The position numbers and the translations under genes are program-made. Below are positions 22,311 through 34,582 of a stretch of 64,000 nt of DNA, one piece after another (the stretch's first letter is position 1; each line of letters opens with the position of its first letter). Source of the DNA: Lolium rigidum (taxonomy: Eukaryota; Streptophyta; Magnoliopsida; Poales; Poaceae); contig NC_061510.1 in the NCBI RefSeq assembly GCF_022539505.1, positions 100,084,292 through 100,148,291 of the forward strand, in the 5' to 3' direction. Under the pieces are notes generated by a model, which was given only the letters and a program-made list of their open reading frames with translations, was not told the origin of the DNA and ran no database searches.

Positions 22311-24612
22311 ATGCCCTAAAAAACCTTTTTTCAAGATATGTTTATCTGTCAACTAATGGATGGGCCTCTTAATGAGAACCGTTTCCTCCCCCATGACCAA
22401 AGGACTCTAGCCCACTCCATTGTAGTGGGTAATTCTAACCAAAACATGCATTTTCGGCCCACGTGGGCTGCTGGCGCATTTTCGTTGAGGTCCAGGCTTC
22501 CATGTGCCATAGTTTGTAGTTGTTGCATATTGCATCGTCAACGTCAAGTAGTATGGGCGTCGGTAGATTACCTTAAGCACATATGTCACATAATAAATTT
22601 TGGATCACGTAGAGCGTATACCAAATCAAGATATGATGTAAATCATGTATTCTTCTGATATGCTAATAAGGCTTATTCTGACGTACTATCAGAATGTCAA
22701 CTGAACCATTTTCTTCTTCACCACCTGAACAATTTTTTGGAACATCTGGAGCCTTTATATTTTCTTGCCACTATATCAGCAGGGGCACGATCTGGTGGGG
22801 ACTACCCACGTCTACGTTCTGAATGAACAAATTCTTAGTTGACTTTACAATTTATTTACATAAATAGAAAATCACTATATTATAATATTCTTTCAATATA
22901 GTCCAAGGAATGTAGTTGTAGTATTTGTGTTGGCCAACTAAAAGTCGCATATCACTTTATAAATTTGTCCATATATACAGTATCTATAAAATGTCCACTG
23001 TGCTATAACAAATTGTCCATTTTGGTGAGAAGTATATTATTTGTTCTCACAGTTCAGAACAGTTGTTAAATCTTGCAAGGTTTTCGATATAGTATCAAAA
23101 AGTCCGAGCTTAAATGGACCAGCCGGATAGAATTAAGCGCATCTATATGTTAGTCTAAATATATCATCTGTCAGAAGTGTAGAATTTTTTTAGAATTTTG
23201 CTCGCCCATATATAATTTGACCAGCAATGTTGGCAGCAAAGTTGCTATAGAGTAAACAAGATGACATGAGCATGCCAAAAATACGGCAACAATCCTGCAG
23301 GATAAGACCAATAGGTTAGTTGGTAGAGATTCGTCATGGACAGCAAGTCAGCAACCAAACTTAGCCTAAGAGCTGACAACCGAAGATGATTTGCTTCATT
23401 CTTTTACGACTGCCATGAACTCTTGTGTCTCCGTCTGGAGCTGAATTCTTGCCAATCTGTGCACGTTTCGTCATTACCAACACCAACCGAAGCATCCATG
23501 CCTAACAGTTTGAACAAGAACACCCGATTAATTTGGCCGCAAAGCCCCATCTTGTTGCGTAGTAGTTTTACGTTTAGCAAACTCTGAACTCTGCCATCGC
23601 ATACCATCGACCCCAAGCAATCAGAAGACAACACCTATACTATGCGTCCAGCAAAGTGGACGTTCCAAGAAGGAAGCCCGCACGATACGCGCACGTCGAC
23701 GTGCTACACTTTACATCGACAAAGCCGGGAAACAGATGTGCGCCCTGCTCCGCTCCAAACCCACGGCATTATTTTGTGTCTACCGCCAATCGGGACACCT
23801 CGCCGGAGACAGTCGTAAGAAAAAACAAGAATCGAATAATACGCTTGTCGAAAACTCTGTACTTGTCCGCTCTCGCGTTCAGTAGCTAGCAACGGAATCT
23901 TCAATGGATCACCGGCAGAGCTTTGTTCGATTCAGAATGTTCGGATTCACCCAACAGGTTTAGCGATCACACCGTCTTGATTCCATCGCGCGCGTCATCT
24001 TAGGAGACGCCATGTCATGTAGCTCAATGCCAAAGCTGTGAGCCAGTACGCGGCCAAAGGCACATTTCTGTCGGTAGCGGGAGAGAACATCGATGTTGAA
24101 CTAGTCAACCAGCAAAGCCTACTTTCTCTTTCTTTTGTTTTTTTTGGATGGGATGTCAACCAGCCAAGTCTAGTCTGTCTATGGCTCTATGCCTGTTGTC
24201 TTGTTCAGAGCAGGAGCAGAACAAATAGTAACCTACAGTAGACTTGCAGGATCCAATTGTTTTCCAAAAGTCTCTTACAGTTTTCCCATTGATATATACA
24301 AAGTTATGTCTATGTATCTGACCTTTCACTAAACTAGACAGGCACTAACCGGTCAAAGAATGTTTGATTCGACCACACTCTATGGATTCAACTACCCCCA
24401 CCATTGTATTTCGTGTTATGAACTAACAAAAAAGCATTTGACAGTTTAAGAGCACTAGCTGGAGAGGAATCATGCGACATCTAGCAAGTCTTAGATTTCA
24501 TAATTAAAGTGTTGCAGCTTACAATAAGCCAACATTCGAGAAAAAAGAAACATTGCAAAGACTTCACAAAACAAGCTAGTTTGGCCATGCTAATTCCGAC
24601 GTCCAGCCGAGT
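22311..24612. other. Intergenic DNA, nothing recognised
   Basis: AT-rich with scattered short frames on both strands, no domain motif, no terminal repeats. A GC-richer patch (23640-24010) has no coding signal I can support. Confidence 0.55.
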
Positions 24613-25180
24613 CAGGATAAAAATGGAGCGAAAACTTTTTATACTTTTGTGCGGAAAAACAAGAACGGAATAGAGATATGAAAACATAATTTTTCAAAAT
24701 AGAAATGAAATTACTTTGGCAGAAAAGAAAAAGGAACAACATTTTCCAACGGAACAGACACGGAAACATAATCCAACAGCCACATTCCATGACTTTGTCA
24801 AGCCGAACTTCCAAAACAGATAATCCCAAAACTGGCAACCATATAACCCCTTCATCCATTGGACGAGGTTTTCACGGGTCTAACCATTCCACTATTTCCT
24901 AGTAAATCGAGCTCCACTAAGAGAATTAGGAAACAAGTTTGTTGGTTTGTTTGAATGCTTGAGTTTTTTTGTTCCATGGATCAAGGGTTGTTCTTGTTCC
25001 CACGAACATCTGCATAGCTACGCATCCGATGCGCATTCGGTCTGTATCTGTTTCCAGTAATATTTGATTTCGTTTTTGTTTCTAGTGTATATGTATTCGC
25101 TTTTTTGCGTTCGTAAAATAATATAAAAACAAATGTGGCACCACCCCCGTTGCATCCATTTCCGCTCCATTTTTATCCCA
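24613..25180. mobile_element. Non-autonomous TIR element, hAT-like
   Basis: The left end CAGGATAAAAATGGAGCG and the right end, inverted, TGGGATAAAAATGGAGCGGA are near-perfect terminal inverted repeats about 570 bp apart. The interior is AT-rich with GGAACAGACACGGAAACATA-like stretches often seen in grass hAT MITEs. An 8-bp target-site duplication was not found, so the superfamily is tentative. Confidence 0.5.
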
Positions 25181-26135
25181 ACGGCCGGCAGCTCAACCCT
25201 AAACTCATTAGCAAGTCACACCCTCCGGCTCCACCACCATGAAGAATTAAGGAGGAGAGGTTTTTGCCCCGACAAGCAAGGTCCACGCATATGAACATAC
25301 GCTACCCTTTCGCCGCCGACGGTACTTTCAGACGGCAGAGCAGATTAACGTAACGTGCAGATCATCCCGAAAGGCATCGCACTACCGTGTCGCGCTGGTG
25401 ACAATAATTTTCCGCCGAGTCAGGGACGCCGATGGGGCGATCGGTCTTCGGCACGTTGGACATTTATTTTGAGCGTAGCGTCACTCTCCGGACTAAATCC
25501 CCGGCGCAGATCGTGCGGCTAATTGCAATCCGATTGCTAGCTGCCTGAATGAAATCATCTCTCGATCCATATCATAAATTCACCTGCATGCATCCTTGGC
25601 ATGCATGTGAGATGTTCCACTTGCTCAGTGCCCGGCCGGCTCGATCACGTCGCATGCAGATGGCGGTGATGACGCCTATGTCATCGCTTTACAACTGAAA
25701 AAGGCGTCGACGGGCACGCCCCATCGACGATCGGCCGCCGGCCTGCGCCTCCGCGCACCAACCGGGCAAAGCTAACGTGGTAGCGCGCACCAGGAGAGGA
25801 CAGTGCGGCGAAAAACGGGGGCCTCCGACGTCTCCGATGTGGACTAGCACCAATCCGATCCACGCGCGGTCGCGTTCGTGTGTATTGCGCCGGTAGGTAT
25901 ACTACTACGGCTACTACAAGTAGACCGGCCTACTACTCGGAGGTGCCTCCCCGCCTACTTGCTGTTGGGGTACAAATCTTGGGACCGTTTGATCAATGCG
26001 GTAGCTCTAGCTAGTGACATGCGTGCCAAATCGGAATCGCCGTCGCCGACCCGATCCGATCCGATCGACGACGATCTTAATTCGGAAGGGCTGGATGCGC
26101 TCCAGTGTTCTTGTTTGCTAGCGTATACCCGATCA

Positions 26136-26545
26136 GCCCCTTTTTTTAGAGGGAACATTCGGCAACTAGTTGCGGGTGCACCTCATTTTTTGTGACATTT
26201 TTAGGTTTCTAAAAAATGTAAACTTAAATTATGGACATTGATTATGCTATATGTTGTTAACCTGCAAAAATTTGTGCCAAAATATGATCATATGTGACAT
26301 GTGCAAAAAAAAAGAACACATAAGTGAATAGTGTCATGTACTATTACATATCATTTGTCTTTTTTTTGCAGATCACATATAAACATATTTTTAGATCAAA
26401 CTTCACAGATACACAAGATACAACACAATGTAGATCCATAATTATAGTTTATATTTTTTGGAAACGTGGAAATGTCAAAAAGAAAATAAAATGTACACGG
26501 AGCTAGTTGTGGATTGTGTAGTTTCCGCATTTTTTTGCTAGAATT
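26136..26545. other. AT-rich insertion present only in copy A
   Basis: Copy B runs straight across this point, so about 400 bp of AT-rich DNA was added here or lost there. The ends contain GGCAACTAGTTGCGGG and GGAGCTAGTTGTGG, related but in direct orientation. Both borders lie in T runs. The element type is unknown. Confidence 0.5.
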
Positions 26546-27186
26546 TTGACTTTGTGATTCCCGCGGGAACAAAAGGTCCTTTCCTTTTCTTTTCTTTTCT
26601 CATTGACCTCTTACGGCTTCCTTCTCATGCTATGGACCTACGACCGGCCTAACTCCGACTAGCCTTTTTGTACTGAAACAATCGCTTTTGACCTTTTTTC
26701 GGCGAGCGAGAAATAAAAATCTCGAGTCTTATCGGTACCTGGCCATCTTCCGTTACTACGATCATTGACATGTTTGAATCGGAGGGTGCATTGTCGGTAA
26801 CGTGCAGAGATGCTAATTTTCAAGCCAGCGGACGTGATCACCGGAACCACCACGTACTACACTCTCAGCTAGCTGACATAGACACATAGTGTGGGCACAC
26901 ACAACGATCAGCAAAAAGTACGTGACTAAATTACATAAAACTACTATAGTTCGGGCTAAAGTAACAAATCATTATCTTTTCTTACTATTTTTTCTAAAAG
27001 AAAGGAAAAATGTGTCAATTACAGGGAAGGGAGCACCAAATAGCGTTAATGGTCGACTGATAGAGTTTGGACGGTCGCAGCTCCGCAGTCAATGCTAACT
27101 AGGACAAACGAACATTTCTAAGCTGTTTGCCCACCAGCCGGTTAAGACCAAGCGGTTGCGATCGGTCGGAACCAAACTCCAGTCGC

Positions 27187-27325
27187 TTCTCTCTCGCCCT
27201 CCTTCCCCAATCTCGTCATGTCGCTTTGTCGATTCTCTCTCGCCCTCCTTCCCTAATCTCGTCGTGCCGCTTTGACCCTTCTCTCTCGCCCTCCTTGCCC
27301 AGTCTCGTCGTGCTGCTTTGTCGCC
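27187..27325. repeat. Three-copy 46-bp tandem repeat
   Basis: Units begin TTCTCTCTCGCCCTCCTT at 27187, 27233 and 27279. They diverge at a few bases. The array keeps frames open on both strands, which explains the 142-codon minus-strand frame here; I do not call that a gene. Confidence 0.85.
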
Positions 27326-28093
27326 TCCTTCGCTGCCGCGTGCCGGCAGTCTCCATGCCGTCCTAAAAGGATAGAACGATGGAGAAACTAGCAGCGGCAA
27401 CCTTCTCTCAGCGTTCGAGGAGGGGCATGATATTAGTCCACGTCCGCTAGTATGTGTAAGATTAAGAATATGGTTTCCTACTGACTTGGGATTTCTTCGA
27501 TTGAAGCTTCGACTGCAGTTCAATTTTTTTGCTTCCTCTGCTTTGCCTAGATCCCAGAAAGCATTGTTGACCCGGCGTACACGGTTATGATGATTTTGAC
27601 CTGCGGTGCAAGCATGACGCCACTGTTCAAGTATGTCGCTTTCGAAGGCGCAAACACTGGGAGGAAAATTATGAGTTGTGGATGTAAAGTAGGTTAGTTA
27701 ATTGCATTGTTTATATTTCATGAAATTTGATTGCATTGAATAGATAATTCAGCTACACACACTGCTACATTTGAGTTCTTATTTAATTTAGCTACTGCCT
27801 AGATAAATTTGACTACACATTGTTTATATTTGTACTGCCTAGATAATTTGAGTGCTTAATTAATTTAGCAACTCCTTAGATAAAAGAGCTACAAAATTTG
27901 ATTGTTTACTTAATTTTGCACACTTATTTCATTTAGCTACTGCCTACATGATTAGCTACATCGCTAAATTTTTATAGCAGTGCTTATTTAATTCAGCTAT
28001 GGCCTAGTTAATTCTGTACACTCGGTTAATTTAGAGACTGCCAAGGATTTGATGTGTAAAAATGTTTTAGCAAATGTGTAGGAGGATAGGATA

Positions 28094-28492
28094 TGTGACA
28101 CACTTCGTTGGATAGATGGAGAGTGGCCATTTACACTCAAGTAGTCCTCGCTCAAGATTTGAGCTATGTATGTGGATGAGCAAGATAAAATAATTTCTGG
28201 AAATGTGGAGTATGCAACTAAGAATGACCATCTTATGTTAGAGAAAAGGGGATTACAAAAGTTGAACCTCGAACTGCATAAACAATTGGGTAACACTTTG
28301 ACTCTGGAACAAGTTGCAATTGTGACTATCCATGATCCGGAGCTTCGAAGGCAATGAGGCACAAGATCAAAAAAGCTACAAGTTTCCAGTTTGAAAGAAG
28401 AAAAGCGGAAGTTGGAGATAACACATCTTCTCAAGGCCGGAGAAGTTAACAAGGCCAAGCTGAAGCAAATATCCAAGATATGTGGAGAATGA
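28094..28492 (+). pseudogene. GRF-zinc-finger-like coiled-coil protein, 3' part
   Basis: Plus-strand translation gives CDTLRWIDGEWPFTLK, a stop, SSLKI, a stop, then from 28163 a coiled-coil stretch with EKRGLQKLNLELHKQL, another stop at 28355-28357, and a C-terminus ending KAKLKQISKICGE before TGA. The W-I/V-D-G-E-W-P motif and the lysine-rich C-terminus match the copy on the other strand at 30486-31200. In grasses such proteins follow a GRF-type zinc finger. Three in-frame stops make it dead. The zinc-finger part is not recognisable upstream. Confidence 0.55.
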
Positions 28493-29072
28493 GTTGTGCT
28501 TGTAATAAATTAGTAGTTTCTATGTAACAGATTTTATTATGTTGTTGAACTAATTGTGTTGTGTCCTGGGTTGTTGAACTAGCATTTGATGGTTATGATA
28601 TGTACCAGATTCTAAATATGTTGCTATGTATCAGATTCTAAATATGTTGTATGCTTTGTATCAGATTCTAAATGATTGTGCAACTTTTTGTGTGAATGTT
28701 TATACCAGATTCCAAAATATTATAAAATATCAAAATTTGATCAACGGAGTACGAATCGAGAGGGACAGAGTGGATACGCACTCAATTCTACCGAGACTGT
28801 GGGTCCACCACTCGCTCTTCGCCTTGTCCACCCAATCTATGCAAGCATTACCACTGTCCTCTATGGCCAAGATGGCCAATGATCATCCGATCCAGGCCAT
28901 CAATTCCGCTTCCGCCTCCAACAGTTGCGTCTCCTCCACTGGTAGCACTGGAGACGCCACTCCCGCCACCGCGTTCGCCGCCGATGTGGTTGCCGCTGCC
29001 TCCAGCAGGATTCATCAGTTCCTCCATCTCTAATGAAACGGCGGGAAGAGTACTCGAGCTCGCGTGGGAAAG

Positions 29073-29146
29073 AATGGGAGAAGAGAGAGAGAGACAGAGA
29101 GTGAGTGAGTGAGTGAGAGAGAGAGAGTCGGAGAGAGAGAAAGAGA
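29073..29146. repeat. GA-rich microsatellite
   Basis: Consists mostly of GAGA with GTGA repeats (AGAGAGAGAGACAGAG, then GTGAGTGAGTGAGTGAGA). It lies next to a GC-rich stretch (28880-29040) whose minus strand has an ATG-led frame, but no motif supports a gene. Confidence 0.8.
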
Positions 29147-29982
29147 GCGGCTGGTGCAGGTGGGTACTGTTTTGGATATGCCAACTAGGTGGACCACGAA
29201 GGGGTCTCAATTCCGGCAAGTCCACGTGACCCACAAATGGTGTTGATGCCTATGGCCTAACTGGGCTGCCTAGTTGCTCGGAAAACCAACATGGAGGAGT
29301 CCAGCCGGAGAGAAGTAATTGAATGCAGCCCATAGTAGATGTTGGTCGGTTCCTTGACATACTCGACAATAGATCAGTGCCAACAACGAGATCATGCTTA
29401 TTCCTCTCATTGTAGTTAACATTCCTCTCATTGTAATGCATACATGCATATTCTTCTCATTGTAGTTAACATTGTAATCTCCTAATTTATTTCCACATGA
29501 CATCTCCAGGCCAATAGATCAATGCCAACAACAGATCATGCAGCTGCTAGTTCTTCTGGGACTAATGTAAATCATTCAGCCCCAAGAACTACTCCAGGAA
29601 AAGCTCCAAGAACTACTCCCAGAAAATGCTCCAAGTCAAGCTCTAGGTCCAACAGCTAGACAACCTGCCAGGTTTGTCTGGTTATTTCAATGCAGGAGCT
29701 AATGCTGGTCCAGGAAGAGATGCCTCTGATCCTCCTCTACAAGGACATTAGGTCCTCTTATTTGCTATGTACCTTTGTGATATGCATGTATGGAGTTTCA
29801 TATGTATGCCATGCTACTTGGGATGTTTAAGACCATTTTGTGATGCCTGTAAAACTAAAGACCATGCTACCTGAGATGTTTAAGACCATATTTAACACTA
29901 TTAGAGATGCTTATGAACATCGGATGTTGTATTGCTTAAGACCAGTTTGTGCTTCATTTCAATTTTCCTTACGTATTTGTTA

Positions 29983-30245
29983 CCCTAAAGGTCTCGACAA
30001 ATTCGACGAGTCGATGTTGAAACCTTTCCAAGAATAAAATAACCTCAAAGGTCTCGACAAAGTCGACGAGTCGATGTCGAGACCTTTACAAGAATAAAAT
30101 AACCCTAAAGGTCTCGAAAAAGTCGACGAGTCGATATCGAAACCTTTCCAACTATAAAATAACCCTAAAAGTCTTGACAAAATCGACGAGTCGATGTCGA
30201 AATCTTTCCAACTATAAAATAACCCTAAAGGTCTCGACAAAGTCT
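29983..30245. repeat. 60-bp tandem array, just over four copies
   Basis: Units of exactly 60 bp share AAAGGTCTCGACAAAGTCGA, then CGAGTCGATGTCGAAACC and AAAATAACCCTAAAG. Each has a small TCGAC-AAA-GTCGA hairpin. Because 60 is a multiple of three, the minus strand stays open and would give a 20-residue repeat; there is no sign this is translated. Confidence 0.9.
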
Positions 30246-30485
30246 CCACATAACACATATTTTAAAATCATTAATAACTCTGATAAAAAGGAATTCACTT
30301 CAACATAAGGGATCAAATCAAACCGATTCAACAAATATTGTTTAAAATTACAAACCAAACATAATTTAGGTTAACATTACAAACCAGACATAATTTAGTT
30401 CAACATTACAAACCAAGGGAATTAAATTCCCACATTGCAATCAAATTAAACTGATACACATGCTAGCTAATATGAAATATAGGAA

Positions 30486-31200
30486 CTACTCTTCACACAT
30501 CTCCTTAATCTTCTTCAACTTTGCCCTTCTGGCTTCCTTCTGCCTAAAAAAATCCCACTCCAACTTCCTCTTCTATTCTTTCAACTTATCCTCTCCTTCT
30601 CTGCATGTATCCTCAAGCATTTGTGCCTATTGCTAGTTGATGCATCCAATAACTTCTTCTGCTCTAATTCAGCCCTGACATCAATCAAACCTTGTTCAGC
30701 TTGGGCCTTCCAATCCAAGCTAGTATGACCTGCTTCTCCTCTACAACTTTCTTTATCTCATCTTGGGCATTCCTCTAGTCAATGTGCATCTTTTCAATAT
30801 CATCTTTCAGCTTGAACCTTTTCTTCCCCATACAAATCATGCAGCTTTGACAGCGATTTCTGAATTGTAGGTGGCCACTCACCGTCTACCCAAAGATGAA
30901 AATCACAAGCTACTTCTCCATCATGGCCTGCACATCCTAAGAACATCCTCGGGCAGCTACAACACATGTTTGCAAGTGACAGGCCTACCACGGTCATCAG
31001 TTAATCCGCAGAAATCGAAGTCGTACGTAGTGTTCACACTCTAACAGTTAAAAAAACAAGAAAGAATCAGCCAAAATCATGCTCAAAATCAAAATTCCCC
31101 AAATCGATACCCTGCAAATTGGACAGATTCGTGTACTCACATCACTGCCGAGGGAGCTCATCTCTGGAGAGGACTCCTCGCCGTCACCCCATGAAACCAT
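30486..31200 (-). pseudogene. GRF-zinc-finger-like protein, two exons, frameshifted
   Basis: Exon 1 (31200-31141) encodes MVSWGDGEESSPEMSSLGSD and ends at a GTGAGT donor. Exon 2 begins at about 31040 after TTAG with SVNTTYDFDFCGLTDDRGRP. A frameshift near 30985 leads to MCCSCPRMFLGCAGHDGE and ACDFHLWVDGEWPPTIQKSL, the Cys-rich part resembling a GRF zinc finger (which binds single-stranded nucleic acid in known members). Further shifts precede the coiled-coil tail that ends ARRAKLKKIKEMCEE-stop. The exon structure is intact, so it was once a spliced gene. Many such genes in grasses lie in repeats. The plus-strand copy at 28094-28492 is a relative. Confidence 0.55.
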
Positions 31201-33417
31201 GGACGAATTGGTCTGCTAACGCCGGATATCTGCATCGGCGGCGAGGGGCGGCACTGGGATGGGACAGAGAAGAAACACGAGGAAGGAGACAATGACCTAG
31301 CCGACCACTTAAACATGCTGCCCTACCGCGAGCCCTAACGGTTGTGGCCTCCGTTCGTCAAGTGAGCGGCACGCCAGACCTGACAGTGGGTCACAGCTGC
31401 CAGAAACGTGGTTAAGATGGGTAAAACGTAGAATCAGTGCTGTGCGTCGCGATCGTGCCTCAAATCTGGTAGTCATGTGACAAACGCAACACATTTGGTA
31501 GTTCCGTGTCACGACTGCCACAATTGTGGTAGTTTTTTTGTCATTTACTCCTACGATTGTAACTTTAGATCTGGGCGCCTTTATAAACCGGATCCTGGAA
31601 GCCCTAGAGGCATGACACAACTTATTGTAATCTTGCACTTGTTGCTCGATAATTTCACATAAGCGATAGTAGGGCCTCGCCACCGTCGTAAGATTTTTGA
31701 AACTGGGTAACTCGTATATCCCCGTTCCGGTGACTCCTCGCTCCATGGCTCTCCTCTCTCTCCTCTATGTGAGACACCCCTCTCCGGAGTACCATCTAAT
31801 ACACAACGACATGTTTTAACGGCTTGGAAATGACCGTTTGTCCTAGTCAGCACTACCATATTTGCGTTATATGCTGCTCTATTCCATAGAATTGGTACGT
31901 TTTAATTTATTTTAAGAAAAACGATGCTAACTTATAACCCTAGCTCGAATTATGGCAATTTTAGTAATTTATAGTCGAAGTAGGATACGTCGATACTACG
32001 TGGTCACTGGGGCTGAAAGTGTCAGCTGTCTGACAAGAATAGTTGTGTCGGATCCTAGCACCAAATTAGCAAACACAAGCTTAAATTGATTAGAACTCGA
32101 GTTTATAGCCCGAAAGGCTCAGGCTGCTCACCGGATTCCGATCGCCTTGTCAGGTTGTTGGGGATATCACGTCGGACAAACAGTATCCCCGTCCCCATAG
32201 CAAGCAGCAACCGATGCCACCAGCAAACCAGGCGCACCAGTCGTGAAAGCGGCCGCCGGCGTCATCACGTTCTCGGCCGGCCGGCACGTCGGCAAGGTGC
32301 TTACGTGCCTCAGCACTCACTCCGCTGCGTGCTTAAGCTACCTAGATCCACCACTACTAATTACTTTCGGTAATGCTCGCATTCCTTATCCGCCACACTA
32401 CGCAAACGTGCGTGCTAATCGTCGAATTGCTGTTGATGATTGGGATGATCCCCGGCCCCGATCTCCGATTAGAAAACGTACGCGGCATGCATGTATGTAA
32501 TGCCTGCTGATCGTCGAATTGCTGCTGATGATGATTGGGATGTTGATACCGGGCGCGATCTCCGATTAGAAAACGTATGCGTGCGGCCGGATCAAATCGA
32601 ATCAGGAGGCGTAAATGATGAGCTAGGGAAATATCTACTGGCCTTGACGCCCTGATTGATCTGTGGATCTTCTTCCCGGAGGCTGGCACCTGTCTATCAG
32701 GTCAGCCGCGCGCGCGCGCGCAATGATAAGGACAGAGTGGTGCTGGCCATGGCCGTTGGCCGCGGCAGGAACCTGGTTGGCACGTCGAGGGAAGAGACAA
32801 GATCTCCAGCCCACACGAACGCGCATACAATATTCTGCCCGGCGCCGGCAACGGAGATGCTACATTGCTACTATACTATATACTGACACTCCAGCACGCC
32901 TGGACGACGGACGGGGCCGACGCAAAGGTACAGCACCAGCGCGATAAGAACAGGTGGAAATCGGAGAGACGAATCCGCTCCGTCCACCCCGATCGACTCG
33001 CCCGCCGGAGTCTAGCTGTCCTGTGCGCGGCCGGCCCAACCACCGGCGGCGGTGGAAGATCCGTCTCATCGCATCATCCGTCCGTGCGATCTCACCAAGA
33101 CACCAATCAAGCGCGGATCATTGCGGCATCCAACCACCAGCCCCAGCAGGACGATTGGGGGAACACACGCGCGAGCGTCAACAGAGCCCTAGCTAACGCT
33201 GGACCTTTTTTCAAGCCGGTACTGGTCACGTAGGCTAGGCTACCAGTTATGGAAAGGGACACTGGCCTTGGCCGATTGCGTGGCCGTACGTCGCGGTGGG
33301 TGGATGCATGAGGCCGGGAAGGAAGAACATCTCGAGCAGTTCAGAGGTCTAGCTATGGCGTACGAGCGCGGTGGCACAGTGCGCGTGATGGCGAGCGGCC
33401 ATGGTTGGGCGGAAGAA

Positions 33418-34115
33418 ACCGTTAGGGATTGCTTGCTTGCTTGGGGCGTGATCCTGAGGCTTGGGCATTGATGGTAACACCAAATCTAGCCACACAAGAG
33501 CATGCGCTGTTCATCCTCTTATGCGCAAGTTAATTATCATGGCAATACTTGGTGATTCAAAGTAGGCATAGTCTGAACTATGGCTATTATTGACTAGTAT
33601 ATGCAAGTAGGAATACTTCCAACGTACTAGTTAGTAAAAGGTAGTAGGTCGTACTAGGCAAAATCTGGTTTTGGAGGAATCAAACAAGCCCGAAGACAGG
33701 TAAAATAAAATCCTGAAGAAAGTCCACTGAAAATCTAGCCACATGAGAGCATGCTGTTCATCGCCAGCAGAGTAGAGGCATGATCAAAACCGTTAGGGAT
33801 TGGTTGCTTGTAATCCTGAGTCTTGGGCATTGATGGTAACCCCAAATCTAGCCGCACAAGAGCATGATGTTCATCGTCAGCGGAGTAGAGGCATGATCCT
33901 TACACGCAAGTTTGTATCATGTCGAATGCCCAGCCTGTGGATAACATACATTCAACATTCTGTCGGCTCTAAACTAGGGCTTTTGACTCTACGCACGCAA
34001 GTAGGAATACTTCCAACGTACTTAGTTGCAAAGTAGTAAAACGTAGTAGGTCGTATTAGGCAAAATCTGGTTTCGTTTTGGAAGAATCAAACAAAGTCCA
34101 CTGAAAATCACACGG
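33418..34115 (+). repeat. Imperfect tandem duplication upstream of the DUF620 gene
   Basis: The segment 33418-33745 is repeated at 33788-34115. Shared strings include CTTGGGCATTGATGGTAAC (33461 and 33822) and AAGTAGGAATACTTCCAACG (33604 and 33998). The copies differ by indels. It lies 470 bp upstream of the DUF620 start codon. The stretch 34116-34582 is probably its promoter and leader; no clear TATA box is visible. Confidence 0.8.
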
Positions 34116-34582
34116 CCGGTTGCTGCTCTGAAAGCAAGTGTCGTCAAATGTGTATGTGGGAACACCGGAAAGAAACGCGGGACTGAAACTTGGAAATCGA
34201 AAAGGGAAATGTATAATTTCGTTGACACGCTGACGCCCGAGGAAAATCTAGAAAAAGAAAACGATAAACAAGATATTGCCCAGAGCGTGCGGCCACGACC
34301 AAACTTTTGGGGAAAAGATAATGGAAATGGAAAATAAAAAATCCTGGGCGGGGCCCAGGTGCCAGCCGCCCGCACGACCCAGGAAAAACCGGTACAAGAG
34401 CACCGAGACCAGGAGAGTGGAAGCCCAACAAAAAGGGGAGCCTTGTTGTTGCGCTCTAGCTAACAAACACTTCCTGGGCGTACAGACTACAGAGGTATAG
34501 CTGCATCGCATCGACGAAACAGAGCAGAGCAGAGGAGCGAGAAGAGATTGAGCTGTGGTATAGCGCCGCCCCTGTATCTCCG

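Larger units (their letters stand above)
26926..32018. mobile_element. About 5-kb insertion in copy A with GRF-like gene relics
   Basis: Copy B lacks this interval: its counterpart passes from the sequence matching GATCAGCAAAAAGTACGTG to that matching CAGCTGTCTGACAAG within about 60 bp. The interval holds two GRF-zinc-finger-like pseudogenes in opposite orientation, a 46-bp and a 60-bp tandem array and a GA-rich microsatellite. Clear terminal repeats or a target-site duplication were not found, so it may be a composite. Outside the listed features the DNA is AT-rich and unrecognised (27530-28090, 29240-29980, 31200-32018). Confidence 0.5.
25585..33065 (+). repeat. Inverted segmental duplication, copy A
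   Basis: Blocks 25590-26135, 26545-26925, 32019-32500 and 32590-33065 recur in reverse order and on the opposite strand at 62712-62140, 62140-60200 (interrupted by an insertion), 60180-59690 and 59690-59235. For instance GTGATCACCGGAACCACCAC (about 26835) is found inverted near 60265. Copy A carries two extra insertions (26136-26545 and 26926-32018), a GC-dinucleotide run near 32707-32720 and a local 94-bp tandem duplication (32412-32494, 32506-32588). No gene is recognised in the shared blocks. The flanks 25181-25584 and 33066-33417 show nothing clear. Confidence 0.85.

Noticed and set aside
24613..25180. Firm hAT assignment
   Set aside because: Terminal repeats are clear but no 8-bp target-site duplication was found, so the superfamily is left tentative.
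27095..27523. 142-codon minus-strand frame
   Set aside because: It follows from the 46-bp tandem array and GC-rich DNA; no motif and no gene-like context.
29983..30245. CRISPR-like array
   Set aside because: Units are contiguous near-identical copies without unique spacers, in a plant nuclear genome.
29983..30245. Interstitial telomere repeat (CCCTAAA in each unit)
   Set aside because: Only one CCCTAAA per 60 bp; it is part of a different repeat.
29980..30258. 92-codon minus-strand frame with 20-residue repeats
   Set aside because: The 60-bp period keeps any stop-free frame open. No conserved context supports translation.
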